Assembly: GCA_963715045.1 (NCBI GenBank)
Contig: CAVQRC010000040.1
Span: forward strand, 1 to 15,490
Source: CAVQRC01 sp963715045
GTDB taxonomy: Bacteria; Planctomycetota; Planctomycetia; Pirellulales; Lacipirellulaceae
Reading direction: 5' to 3'
Length of the DNA: 15,490 nucleotides
The position numbers were made by a program, and so were the translations under genes. The notes under the pieces were generated by a model that was not told the DNA's origin, searched no databases, and saw only the letters and a list, made by a program, of their open reading frames with translations. Below, one piece after another: positions 7,452 through 15,269 of this stretch (position 1 is its first letter; each line of letters begins with the position of its first letter).

Positions 7452-8021
7452 CTACATCGGTGCCCGCGGCAGTTCGCGGGGGTAAGGAGGGTCCTCGTGC
7501 GGTGGCAACGGCCCCTCGAGGTCGTCCTCCCACATCACCCGTTCTTCTTCCGAGGCGTAGTAACGAAGCCAGGTTTCGGGATCGTTTTCAGCGTCTGAAC
7601 AATCCCAATGCAGATAGCTGTCGGTCCGCTCAATCTTCTTCTCCTGAGCCGCGAGGATGTCGCGGTAAATCAGACAGTAGAGCTGCCGATCGGAGAGATG
7701 GTCGGTGAAGTCCAGAACGATTCGTCGGCTATGTAGCTTGCGGATCGTCTGCCACAGAATCTCGTGCAGCAGCGTGTCGTCGATCCGGTCGTGAGGAGGC
7801 AGCACGAGTTCCGGTTCGAACCACTTACTGATCGGCACGATAGGTGCCCGCTCCCATTCGAGAATCGAAGCCAGAAACTCATTCTCGACCTGGATCGTCA
7901 CCCGCTGCCGATTCAACCACGTGACGGAATCGTCGAGCAAAGGTTCGAGTTCATCGCGAAGTTGAGCGTTGCGGAGCAATTCGTCAACTTCGTCACGTTC
8001 GGGTTGTTCAGGGAGAATCAT
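7452..8021 (-). CDS. Conserved-looking acidic protein of unknown function
   Basis: This is an intact frame of 189 residues from the ATG at 8021 that I do not recognise. The protein is acidic and rich in W, Y, E and D. Notable stretches are ILPEQPERDEVDELLRNAQL near the start, EWERAPIVPISKWFEPELV in the middle, RRIVLDFTDHLSDRQLYCLI, and a proline-rich tail ending PYPRELPRAPM. No signal peptide, membrane segment, cysteine cluster or nucleotide-binding motif is seen; it looks like a soluble alpha-rich protein. A GTG at 8081 would add 20 residues that look like non-coding sequence, so the ATG is preferred although neither has a good ribosome-binding site. It has the codon character of a real gene, converges with hemW (47-base gap) and lies downstream of the glycosylase on the same strand. 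Confidence 0.75.
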   Translation of the reverse strand: MILPEQPERDEVDELLRNAQLRDELEPLLDDSVTWLNRQRVTIQVENEFLASILEWERAPIVPISKWFEPELVLPPHDRIDDTLLHEILWQTIRKLHSRRIVLDFTDHLSDRQLYCLIYRDILAAQEKKIERTDSYLHWDCSDAENDPETWLRYYASEEERVMWEDDLEGPLPPHEDPPYPRELPRAPM

Positions 8022-8267
8022 CGCGCGGTATGGGGCGTCAAATTGTGTTGCTGTGACGTGAAGTGAACGCGATCGCGGCACAGCAACAAGCGGTCAACTG
8101 GCGGAGCAGAACCTCGACTGTACCAACCATGTGGAGGACTGCAAACCAGTGCAACCTCAAAGCTGGCAAGAAGTTCGCGCGGCGTCCGACTACGATCCGC
8201 AAGACTGGCAATCTCGCTGCCGGGCAGTTTGCGCAACCGTCAAAGTCGGCACCACAGCCCTGAGGGT

Positions 8268-9083
8268 TCAGTTTTTGGGAGCAGAAATGCCCATCAGGCT
8301 CATCAACATCTGGATGTCTTCCCAGGTCTGCTTCTTGGCGGACGGGTTACGCAGCAGATAGGCGGGGTGGTAGGTACAGACCACTTGGTAGGGACCAACG
8401 TGATGGACGCGACCGCGGAGCTTTCCAATCGCCGTGGTGGTCTGAAGAAGATTCTGCGCGGCGCACGCGCCCAGGCAGCAAATAAACTCGGGAGCGATCA
8501 ATTCGAGCTGCCGCAGCAGAAACGGGCGACAGTGATCCGCCTCGGTGGCAGTTGGGGTCCGGTTCTGCGGTGGGCGGCACTTTACGACATTGAGAATGTA
8601 AACGTCATCGCGACGAATCCGCATTCCCTTATCGAGAATTTCGTCCAGTAATTTGCCTGCCCGGCCGACGAACGGAATGCCCTGCCGATCCTCGTCCGCT
8701 CCCGGACCTTCGCCCAGGAAACACAGCCGCGCTTGAGGATTACCAACGCCGAACACGGTTTGCGAGCGATTAGCCACGAGGTCCGCACAGCGGGTACAGC
8801 TGGCGACTTCCTGGGAAAGAGCCTCCAGCGTCGCGGCGGTCGACAATGCGGAGGCCTGTTCGCCAGCGAACCCACTGTCGTTCGTGGCGGGTGTCTGGTC
8901 GGACCGCTCGGCGGCGGATGGGGAAGCAGGTTGGCGGTCGTGCATATCCGATTCCGAGGCAAGTTGGGGGCGATCAAGGTCGGCCGAGACGGTCCCAGGC
9001 CGCGGCAGCTGCCGCAGGCCGGACGCCTGGAGACGTTCGAGATACTCCACCAGAGGTTGACGATAATCCTCGGGGCTTCGCAT
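8268..9083 (-). CDS. Family 4 uracil-DNA glycosylase with Fe-S cluster
   Basis: This is a type 4 uracil-DNA glycosylase, which removes uracil from DNA arising by cytosine deamination, the first step of base-excision repair. With the start at 9083 it has 271 residues. The first 90 are a poorly ordered N-terminal extension rich in S, A, P and Q. The catalytic domain follows: C96 and C99 (CTRC) with C169 and C185 as the four 4Fe-4S ligands, motif A GEGPGADED (124-132), GIPFVGRAGKLLDEIL, NVVKCRPPQNRTP, and the C-terminal HPAYLLR (239-245). A frame extending to 9125 exists, but GGAGGAGT at 9091-9098, 7 bases before the ATG, fixes the shorter start. The N-terminal extension is seen in some phage-SPO1-polymerase-like UDG annotations of this family. 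It is divergent from der. Confidence 0.93.
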   Translation of the reverse strand: MRSPEDYRQPLVEYLERLQASGLRQLPRPGTVSADLDRPQLASESDMHDRQPASPSAAERSDQTPATNDSGFAGEQASALSTAATLEALSQEVASCTRCADLVANRSQTVFGVGNPQARLCFLGEGPGADEDRQGIPFVGRAGKLLDEILDKGMRIRRDDVYILNVVKCRPPQNRTPTATEADHCRPFLLRQLELIAPEFICCLGACAAQNLLQTTTAIGKLRGRVHHVGPYQVVCTYHPAYLLRNPSAKKQTWEDIQMLMSLMGISAPKN

Positions 9084-9090
9084 GAAACTG

Positions 9091-9098
9091 ACTCCTCC
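9091..9098 (-). promoter_or_regulatory. Shine-Dalgarno site deciding the UDG start
   Basis: GGAGGAGT on the minus strand lies 7 bases before the ATG at 9083. The longer in-frame start at 9125 has no such site. Confidence 0.8.
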
Positions 9099-9129
9099 GT
9101 CAGCCACAGAACGACGGTCGTGCACGGGT

Positions 9130-9138
9130 GGGGGGGGG
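9130..9138 (+). repeat. Homopolymeric G9 tract in divergent promoter region
   Basis: Nine consecutive G bases, flanked by GGGT and CGGGA, lie 47 bases upstream of the UDG start and about 190 before der. It is the longest homopolymer noticed in the window. Tracts of this kind can slip or form a G-quadruplex with the flanking G triplets; which, if either, matters here is unknown. Confidence 0.7.
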
Positions 9139-9321
9139 CGGGAGATATTGCGGCCGACAAACTTACCCGCCGCGTGAGTGTAACGATTGGCGGCGGCTCA
9201 CAGAAGCACACCAGCTATGAGGCCGGCGGCAAGCGAGCTATTATGAACCGCGGTCCTCGCGGAAATACTCCCCCCGCGGCTTTCACTCTCCCCGCGTCTA
9301 TCCCCCCGCTGCTGATTGGTT

Positions 9322-10704
9322 ATGGCCGTACCTCAAGTGGTGATCGTTGGTCGCCCCAATGTCGGCAAGAGCAGCGTGCTCAACTGGCTCGCCGGCGTCC
9401 GCCTGGCGATCGTCGACGATCAGCCCGGCGTGACCCGCGATCGATTAACCCACCTGATGTGTGTCGATGACAGGTATTTTGAACTCGTCGATACGGGTGG
9501 AATGGGGCACAACGATGTCGACAACTTGACCGAGCACGTCAGCGAACAGATCGAAACGGCGATCGAGACCGCGGACGTCATCCTGTTCGTGGTCGACACC
9601 CGGCAGGGCATTCTCCCACTCGACGAGGCAGTTGCCAAACGATTGCGTTACGTCGACGTTCCGATCCTCTGCGTCGCCAATAAGACCGACAACGAGAAGC
9701 TCGATTCCGAGGCCGACGAATTCTACCGACTCGGACGGGGAAAGCTCGTCAAGGTCAGCACGCTGCAGAATCGCAGCAAGAGCGAGCTGACGGACATGAT
9801 CCTCGACCGGTTGCCCGAACCCTTGGAAGATTCTGACTCCGCTCCTGACGCCGAGCCCGAGATGCGGGTCGCGATCGTCGGGCGGCGGAATGTGGGGAAG
9901 AGCACATTCGTCAACACCCTGGCCCATGCCGAGCGGATGATTGTCAGCGAAGTTCCCGGCACCACGCGGGACAGCGTCGATGTACGATTCGAGCTCGACG
10001 GAAAGGCGTTCATCGCGATCGATACGCCCGGATTGCGGCGTGCCAAGAGCCGCCGCACCGACATCGAGTTCTACAGCACGCATCGAGCTCAGCGGAGCAT
10101 TCGCCGGGCGGATCTGGTGCTGATGTTCTTTGACGCGGGCCAACGAATCAGCAAGGTCGATAAGCAACTCTGCGACTACATTGCCGGGCAGTACAAGCCG
10201 TGTGTGTTCGTCGTCAACAAGTGGGATCTGAATGCTCAGCACATGCCGACGGAGAAATGGGTCCGATACATCCAGGACACGTTCCGGACCATGCGTTACG
10301 TGCCGATCGCGTTCATCACGGGCGAGACCGGCAAGAACGTCAAGGCGTTGCTGAATCACGGGCAGATGCTGTTCAAGCAATCGCGAAAGCGCGTCACGAC
10401 CGGTCAGCTCAATCGGCTGGTCCGCGACGCGATTCGCCGCAACCCGCCGCCGGTGGTGCAGAACCGTCGACCGAAGGTGTACTACGCCACGCAAGTCGGC
10501 GTGCAGCCGCCGACCATCGTATTGTTCTGCAATCATCCCACCTCGCTGTCCAAGCAATACCAGCGGTTTCTGCTGGGAGCGTTACGCGACGAGCTCGAAT
10601 TCGAAGAAGTCCCGATCAAGCTCTATCTCCGAAAACGGCTGAGCACGGACTACCGCGACGAAATTGACGCGGAGTTGTCCGCCCGAGCCGAACGCGAGAA
10701 ATGA
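9322..10704 (+). CDS. der: Der (EngA) ribosome-assembly GTPase
   Basis: This is the double-GTPase Der/EngA, essential for maturation of the 50S ribosomal subunit. The frame is intact at 460 residues from the ATG at 9322. A TTG two codons upstream (9316) would also be in frame but is less likely. The first G domain shows GRPNVGKSS (10-18), DTGG (57-60) and NKTD (120-123). The second shows GRRNVGKST (187-195), DTPG (234-237) and NKWD (299-302). The C-terminal KH-like domain contains RRPKVYYATQVGVQPP, FCNHP and YQRFLLGALRDEL. Both P-loops carry the full GxxNVGKS consensus. No clear Shine-Dalgarno sequence is seen; the leader is C-rich. The gene is divergent from UDG and followed after 90 bases by alanine dehydrogenase on the same strand. 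Single-copy housekeeping gene, highly confident. Confidence 0.97.
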   Translation: MAVPQVVIVGRPNVGKSSVLNWLAGVRLAIVDDQPGVTRDRLTHLMCVDDRYFELVDTGGMGHNDVDNLTEHVSEQIETAIETADVILFVVDTRQGILPLDEAVAKRLRYVDVPILCVANKTDNEKLDSEADEFYRLGRGKLVKVSTLQNRSKSELTDMILDRLPEPLEDSDSAPDAEPEMRVAIVGRRNVGKSTFVNTLAHAERMIVSEVPGTTRDSVDVRFELDGKAFIAIDTPGLRRAKSRRTDIEFYSTHRAQRSIRRADLVLMFFDAGQRISKVDKQLCDYIAGQYKPCVFVVNKWDLNAQHMPTEKWVRYIQDTFRTMRYVPIAFITGETGKNVKALLNHGQMLFKQSRKRVTTGQLNRLVRDAIRRNPPPVVQNRRPKVYYATQVGVQPPTIVLFCNHPTSLSKQYQRFLLGALRDELEFEEVPIKLYLRKRLSTDYRDEIDAELSARAEREK

Positions 10705-10781
10705 GGGTCCGTCTGGTGTGTCCCCTTTCCTTTTTCGCAGACAATTCATAGGCTGATCGAGACTGGGTGGTCGGCTTGCGT

Positions 10782-10787
10782 GGGGAG
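10782..10787 (+). promoter_or_regulatory. Shine-Dalgarno site for the TTG start of alanine dehydrogenase
   Basis: GGGGAG lies 7 bases before the TTG at 10795. It overlaps the alternative GTG start at 10780, which it could not serve. Confidence 0.6.
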
Positions 10788-10794
10788 ATCTGCC

Positions 10795-11904
10795 TTGATT
10801 GTCGGCGTTCCGCGAGAAGTGAAGCAGGACGAGTACCGGGTGGCCATGTTGCCGGTCGGCGTGGAAGAGCTTACGCGACGAGGGCACCGGGTCCTGGTCG
10901 AGTCGGGAGCGGGCCTGGGGTCGGGACTCACCGATCAGGACTACGTGGACCAGGGGGGCGAGCTCGTCGGCACCGCCGCGGAAGTCTTCGCCGCGGCTGA
11001 GCTGATCGTCAAAGTCAAAGAGCCGCAACCGGCGGAATGGCCGCTGATTCGCCCCGGCCAGATTCTGTTCACGTACTTTCACTTCGCAGCCTCGCGCGAG
11101 TTGACCGAGGCGATGCTGGCCAGTGACGCCATTTGCGTCGCCTACGAGACGCTGCAAGATGATCGGGGTCGGCTGCCGCTGCTGACGCCGATGAGCGAGG
11201 TCGCGGGCCGGATGAGTATTCAGGAAGGAGCCAAGTACCTCGAACGGCCGCAGATGGGCCGAGGAATCCTCCTCGGGGGAGTTCCCGGCGTCGCTCCTGC
11301 AAACATCGCGATCCTCGGCGGCGGCGTCGTGGGAGCCAATGCCGCCAAAATCGCCGCCGGTTTTCAGGCCAACGTGTCGCTTCTCGACATCAACATGGAT
11401 CGGTTGCGCTACCTCGACGATATCATGCCCGCCAACGTCGACGTCCTGTTCAGCGACCGTCATACGATCCGGGAAGTTGTGCAACTGGCCGACCTCGTGA
11501 TCGGGGCCGTCCTGATTCCGGGAGCCAAAGCACCGCGGCTCATCGACGAGGAATTGCTGAAGGTTATGAAACCCGGCAGCGTGATCATCGACGTCGCGGT
11601 CGATCAAGGAGGCTGCATCGCGACCAGCAAGCCGACCTCGCACAGTGAACCGACGTTTATTGTCCACGATGTCGTTCACTACTGCGTCACGAACATGCCG
11701 GGCGCGGTCGGCCGGACGAGTACTTTCGCGCTTTGCAACGTGACACTGCCCTGGGTCCTGAAGATTGCCGGATGCGCGAATTTCGAAGAAGCGGCGGAGA
11801 ATCCGTCGATTGCCACCGCGGCCAACATTTATCGCGGTGAAGCGACACATCGGGCCGTCGCCGAGACCTTCGACCTGCCGTATCGTGCCGCTTTCGTGAG
11901 CTGA
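10795..11904 (+). CDS. ald: Alanine dehydrogenase, NAD-dependent
   Basis: This enzyme interconverts L-alanine and pyruvate plus ammonia using NAD. With a TTG start at 10795 it has 369 residues and begins MIVGVPREVK, the classic family opening. In that numbering the residues known from characterised alanine dehydrogenases fall at the family positions: R15, K75 (IVKVKEP), H96 (YFHFA) and D270 (VAVDQGG). The Rossmann motif ILGGGVVGANAA spans 173-184. LPLLTPMSEVAGRMS and HDVVHYCVTNMPGAVGRTST are further signatures. A GTG at 10780 is in frame but would add five atypical residues and destroy the numbering match; GGGGAG at 10782-10787 supports the TTG. It lies downstream of der and upstream of mtnA, all on plus, with gaps of 90 and 104 bases, so co-transcription is possible but not shown. 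Confidence 0.96.
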   Translation: MIVGVPREVKQDEYRVAMLPVGVEELTRRGHRVLVESGAGLGSGLTDQDYVDQGGELVGTAAEVFAAAELIVKVKEPQPAEWPLIRPGQILFTYFHFAASRELTEAMLASDAICVAYETLQDDRGRLPLLTPMSEVAGRMSIQEGAKYLERPQMGRGILLGGVPGVAPANIAILGGGVVGANAAKIAAGFQANVSLLDINMDRLRYLDDIMPANVDVLFSDRHTIREVVQLADLVIGAVLIPGAKAPRLIDEELLKVMKPGSVIIDVAVDQGGCIATSKPTSHSEPTFIVHDVVHYCVTNMPGAVGRTSTFALCNVTLPWVLKIAGCANFEEAAENPSIATAANIYRGEATHRAVAETFDLPYRAAFVS

Positions 11905-11971
11905 CATCGGGTCGCGGCACTCTGCGGCATCGTATCGGCGATTACCCGCCCGCCGCCCATGCGAATCACGA

Positions 11972-11990
11972 GGGGGCGTCGATCGTCCCC
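11972..11990 (+). other. Hairpin in the mtnA leader
   Basis: GGGGGCG (11972-11978) pairs with CGTCCCC (11984-11990) across a 5-base loop, with one G-U pair. It lies 18 bases before the mtnA ATG and 68 after the ald stop. There is no T-tract, so it is not a standard intrinsic terminator; it could affect mtnA translation or be incidental. Confidence 0.35.
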
Positions 11991-12008
11991 AGCAACGAGA
12001 TCACGAAC

Positions 12009-13051
12009 ATGACCATCCCGACGCTTGAGTGGCAGGGAGAGATCGACGGGCATCTCATGTTGCTCGACCAGACGCAGCTCCCGCTCCGCGTCGCCCCCCA
12101 CCGCTGCGATTCTCCCGAAGAGGTGTGGGAGGCGATCCGTGTGCTCCGCGTCCGCGGTGCCCCGGCAATCGGCATCGCTGCCGCGTACGGGGTCGTGCTG
12201 GCCCTCCGGGAATTCGCCGGCGCCCATCGAGCGGCAGCCCTCTGCCGGGTGGAAGAAGTCGTATCCCTCCTGGCGACGAGCCGACCGACCGCAGTCAACC
12301 TGTTCTGGGCAATTGAGCGGATGAAGCAGGTCGCGATCGCCACCCCACCGACCTCCACGGGACACGAGGTTGCCGAGCGACTGCTCGTTGAGGCCCTGCG
12401 CGATCCACGAAGAAGACCGCCGGATTTGCCGCGCCATCGGGCGTCACGGGGCCGCTCTGCTGTCCGATCGCGATGGCGTGCTCACACATTGCAACGCGGG
12501 CGGACTCGCGACGGCCGACTACGGAACGGCGCTGGCCGTGATCTTCACCGCTACGGCGGAGGGCAAACAGGTTCACGTGTATGTCGACGAGACCCGCCCG
12601 CTGCTGCAGGGCGCCCGGCCTGACTTCGTGGGAACTTGTCCAGCGAGGTATTCCGGCCACACTCATCTGCGATTCGATGGCCGCCCAGGTCATGCGGGAA
12701 GGCAAGGTTCAGGCCGTTATCACAGGCGCCGATCGGATCGCCGCCAATGGCGACACGGCCAACAAGATCGGTACGTACGGCGTCGCCGTCCTGGCCGCCG
12801 CACACGGGATCCCGTTCTACATCGCCGCCCCTACAACGACGATCGACTTTTCCCTCGACAGCGGTGACGAGATCCCGATCGAACAACGCCCCCCTGCCGA
12901 AGTCACCCGCGGCTTTGGCACCGCGACGGCGCCCGAAGGCATCGACGTCTATAACCCGGCCTTCGACGTCACGCCGGCCAGATTGATTCGTGCGATTATC
13001 ACCGAACACGGCGTGTTCGGTCCGGACCAGATCGCCTGGAGGGGAATGTAA
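12009..13051 (+). CDS. mtnA: Methylthioribose-1-phosphate isomerase, frameshifted as given
   Basis: MtnA converts methylthioribose-1-phosphate to methylthioribulose-1-phosphate in methionine salvage. Three successive frames carry one complete protein. The first runs from ATG 12009 with RVRGAPAIGIAAAYG and AVNLFWAIERM. The second has IHEEDRRICRAIGRHGA, LTHCNAGGLATADYGTAL (catalytic cysteine) and VYVDETRPLLQGAR. The third has TLICDSMAAQVMREGKVQA, GADRIAANGDTANKIGTYG (catalytic aspartate), EVTRGFG and YNPAFDVTPARLI, ending with TAA at 13049-13051. The joins need one extra base each: C at about 12399 (EAL-AIHEED) and C at about 12619 (QGAR-LTSWEL). Removing both gives 346 residues, the normal family length, with no missense change or stop. 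That is why I read the breaks as likely sequence errors rather than decay. The start has only a weak GAGA upstream. Confidence 0.93.
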
Positions 13052-13193
13052 AGGCAAGTCGAATCGGACCACGTCGACGCAGCCGGGAAACGTCGTTGTT
13101 GGACATCACTGCGATCAGCACTCGGTTTGAAACACGACTCAGGCAGGCCGGAGTTTCCGAGCATTGAATTCAACCAGGGAGAAAGGGAGCGGC

Positions 13194-13962
13194 ATGGACT
13201 CTCAAGTTACGGCGCGCATCGCCGACTGGCTCGACAAGTCCGCTTGCACGGTCGTGTTCACGGGCGCGGGGATCAGCACCGAGAGCGGGATTCCCGATTT
13301 TCGCTCGCCGGGCGGGATCTGGACGAAGTACCGGACCGTCTACTACGACGAATTCATGGCCAGTGCCGACGCCCGCCACGAATACTGGCGGCAGAAATCC
13401 GAAGGGCATCGTGACTTCGCCGACGCCGAACCGAATGCCGGTCATCGCTGATCGCTCAATGGGAGCGCCAGGAGCAAGTTCGCGGCGTGATCACGCAGAA
13501 CATCGACGGGCTGCACCAGCTCGCCGGCAACCGGCACGTGCTCGAACTGCACGGCACGGCCCGCGAAGTGGAGTGTCTGGACTGCGAGCTCGCGATACGA
13601 TGCCGAACCGTTGGTCGCCGAGTTTCTGGCAACCGACCAGGTGCCGGCCTGCCGAGGCGTGCGGAGACGGTCGGCTGAAGCACGCCACGATTTCGTTCGG
13701 CCAAGCTCTACCGGTCGAAGTGCTCGACGCGGCGTCGCGTTGTGTCGGAACGCCGATCTGCTGCTGGCCATCGGTTCGTCGCTGGTCGTGACCCCGGCGG
13801 CCGACCTGCCGGCGATCGCCAAACGACCATGGCGGTCGACTGGTCATCATCAACCGCGATTCGACGCCGCTGGACGACTTGGCCGACGAAGTCATTCAAG
13901 AGTCGATTGGCGTGGTCCTGACGGCGATCGACCGCTGCTGGCACACGCGGCCGGGTGCGTGA
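13194..13962 (+). CDS. Sir2-family NAD-dependent protein deacylase, frameshifted as given
   Basis: Sirtuins remove acyl groups from lysines, consuming NAD. Frames joined in order give a complete class of motifs: FTGAGISTESGIPDFRSPGG (NAD site), TQNIDGLHQLAG, LELHGTARE (catalytic histidine), a zinc site CLDC and CRAC, KHATISFGQALP, LAIGSSLVVTPAADLP and LVIINRDSTPLDDLAD. The start is ATG 13194 behind AAAGGGAG; the stop is TGA at 13960-13962. Five single-base events restore it: a missing base at about 13448, an extra one at 13592, an extra one at 13656 (which recreates the second CxxC), a missing one at 13745 and an extra one at 13827. Corrected length is about 255 residues, normal for bacterial Sir2. 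All catalytic residues survive and no missense decay is seen. The closest common name would be cobB, but subclass cannot be fixed by eye. The gene lies 142 bases after mtnA. Confidence 0.9.
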
Positions 13963-14176
13963 AACCGGTTGCCGATCGAGGGTGCCCCGAGCGAGCGTGG
14001 TTCAGCCCCGGCAGCGGCGAGCGGAGTTTCTCGACTCGCGCTCGCGGGCGGATTTCCTGCCAATCTGGCCCGCCTTACAGGATTCCCCGCGTGTGCAGAT
14101 CACTGTTTTGCAGGTACAATATTCGAATGTGCGAATTCCCTGACCGTTTGCGGTTCCTCCCCCCCAGAGTCGAACC

Positions 14177-14706
14177 ATGTCGATCACCGTGACCCGCGAA
14201 TCGTTTCTCAAAGACAAACAGGGCCGAACGTTCGCGGACGTCCTCAATGACACCAATCAGCCCTTCGACGAGGTGCTCGAGTTCTTCAACCTTCAGTCGC
14301 GGCAACGGCGGATGGAGGAGGCCGAAATCCATCACGACCGCGCGCCCTGGCGGGTGTCGTGCGGGAACTCGAAGCGCAAGATTCGATCAACACTTTCCTG
14401 TCGGGAATTCATCCCCGCCGGACACAACGTTTGCGGCAGGCGATTGGCGTTCTCGTGCGAATCATTATGGAGAGTCGTGGCTGGAGAAAGACCGGCCGCA
14501 AGGGTTCGCTCGGCGTACGTTCCGAGGCATCTCCTGATTCGCCAGCTCACAACAAGGGCGGGCTGGCCTTCTGGTTCGTCCGCGCCGAAAGGTATGAATT
14601 GGTGGATGGAATGCCGTTTCAATCGGTCATTCGACGGTACCGGGAGTTCCGGGCAAACGGCCCGCGACCGCTGGAGAGTCAGCAAAGGCCCGCGCGTAAG
14701 GACTGA
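14177..14706 (+). CDS. Unknown protein, about 176 residues, one frameshift
   Basis: I do not recognise this protein. The first frame, from ATG 14177, gives SITVTRESFLKDKQGRTFAD, then LNDTNQPFDEVLEFFNLQSR. The second frame continues ALAGVVRELEAQDSINTFL, RRTQRLRQAIGVLVRIIMES and GLAFWFVRAERYELVDGMPF to the TGA at 14704-14706. The join needs one missing base at about 14343 (HDRA-ALAGVV). The result is a basic, mainly helical soluble protein with a long central helix and no cysteine pair, signal peptide or membrane span. There is no good Shine-Dalgarno sequence. A TACAAT at 14115-14120 and an ATTCG/CGAAT inverted repeat at 14121-14136 lie in the leader. The two following genes are on the same strand, so a small operon is possible. 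Confidence 0.6.
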
Positions 14707-14767
14707 ACTTCGGCTCGCTGGCCCGCGCTATTCAGCCAGCAAGACGAGTCTCACAGGAGCAACAGCG

Positions 14768-15069
14768 ATGTTGGATGAAAGCGATGCCAGGCGACTCTGG
14801 CAAGAGCTTTTCGGGGCCAACCAGTCACCGCACTCACCCTCGCCGAGGCGGAATCCGTGCTCGACGACATGAATCCTGAAAGCCCCTTGCGGTTACGACT
14901 GTCCAGAGAACTGCGGGAGATTCGCGCGATGCACAGCGAACAAGCTATGCATCTTTCGACCCTCGGTTTCTGGCTTCTCAGCGCAGGAATCAAGGTAGAG
15001 ACACGTTTCGCCACGGCTTCTAGTACTCATCAAGCTGATATCAACCGCAAGGGATCGACAGAATCATGA
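14768..15069 (+). CDS. Unknown small protein, about 100 residues, one frameshift
   Basis: No family is recognised. The ATG at 14768 is well supported by AGGAG at 14755-14759. The first frame gives MLDESDARRLWQELFGA and the second gives PVTALTLAEAESVLDDMN, then LRLRLSRELREIRAMHSEQA and LSTLGFWLLSAGIKVETRF. They join if one base is missing near 14820. The protein is amphipathic and helical; the hydrophobic stretch LGFWLLSAGI is too short for a membrane span. Its stop codon overlaps the next ATG (ATGA at 15066-15069), which indicates translational coupling. Confidence 0.6.
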
Positions 15070-15255
15070 ATCACAAGAAGCCGACCCCGATCCTCCCCCA
15101 AGCACGGCACAAGACCTGTCCGATCTGCGGGCATTCGTCGTACTCACCCAACGGGATTCATCCGCAATGCGCGATACTGGCAGGCGGATGAACCGCGTCG
15201 CGTGCGTCTGGCCGCGCGGAAAGCCGAGGCCGACAAGGCCGCCACGGGCAAGTAA
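15066..15255 (+). CDS. Small putative zinc-binding protein, about 62 residues, one frameshift
   Basis: From ATG 15066, overlapping the previous stop as ATGA, the frame reads to CPICGHSSYSPNGIHPQCA. C18, C21, H32 and C35 make a plausible CCHC zinc knuckle. The frame then hits a TGA after ten more codons, but removing one base near 15177-15180 continues into QADEPRRVRLAARKAEADKA and stops at TAA 15253-15255. The basic, alanine-rich helical tail after a zinc knuckle is the expected shape of a small nucleic-acid or protein-binding factor, but that is inference. It converges with the Hsp20 gene, 14 bases apart. Confidence 0.6.
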
Positions 15256-15269
15256 CGGCGGCCGACCGT

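Noticed and set aside
5944..7533. 529-codon open frame on the minus strand opposite hemW
   Set aside because: It is the antisense of hemW and runs into groES. Its translation has no family motif and is rich in R, G and P, as expected from GC-rich codon bias.
9248..9262. CCGCG/CGCGG hairpin and TATTAT (9239-9244) as the der promoter
   Set aside because: No matching -35 element, and short GC hairpins are expected by chance at this base composition.
9445..10557. 370-codon open frame on the minus strand opposite der
   Set aside because: Antisense of der, whose two complete sets of GTPase motifs leave no doubt about the coding strand.
10582..11907. 441-codon open frame on the minus strand opposite ald
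   Set aside because: Antisense of alanine dehydrogenase, whose active-site residues all fit; the antisense protein has no recognisable domain.
12009..13962. mtnA and Sir2 as true pseudogenes, or as programmed frameshift genes
   Set aside because: Breaks are many, go both ways and lack slippery heptamers, while all catalytic residues and full family length are restored by single-base corrections. Sequence error is simpler, though only reads can decide.
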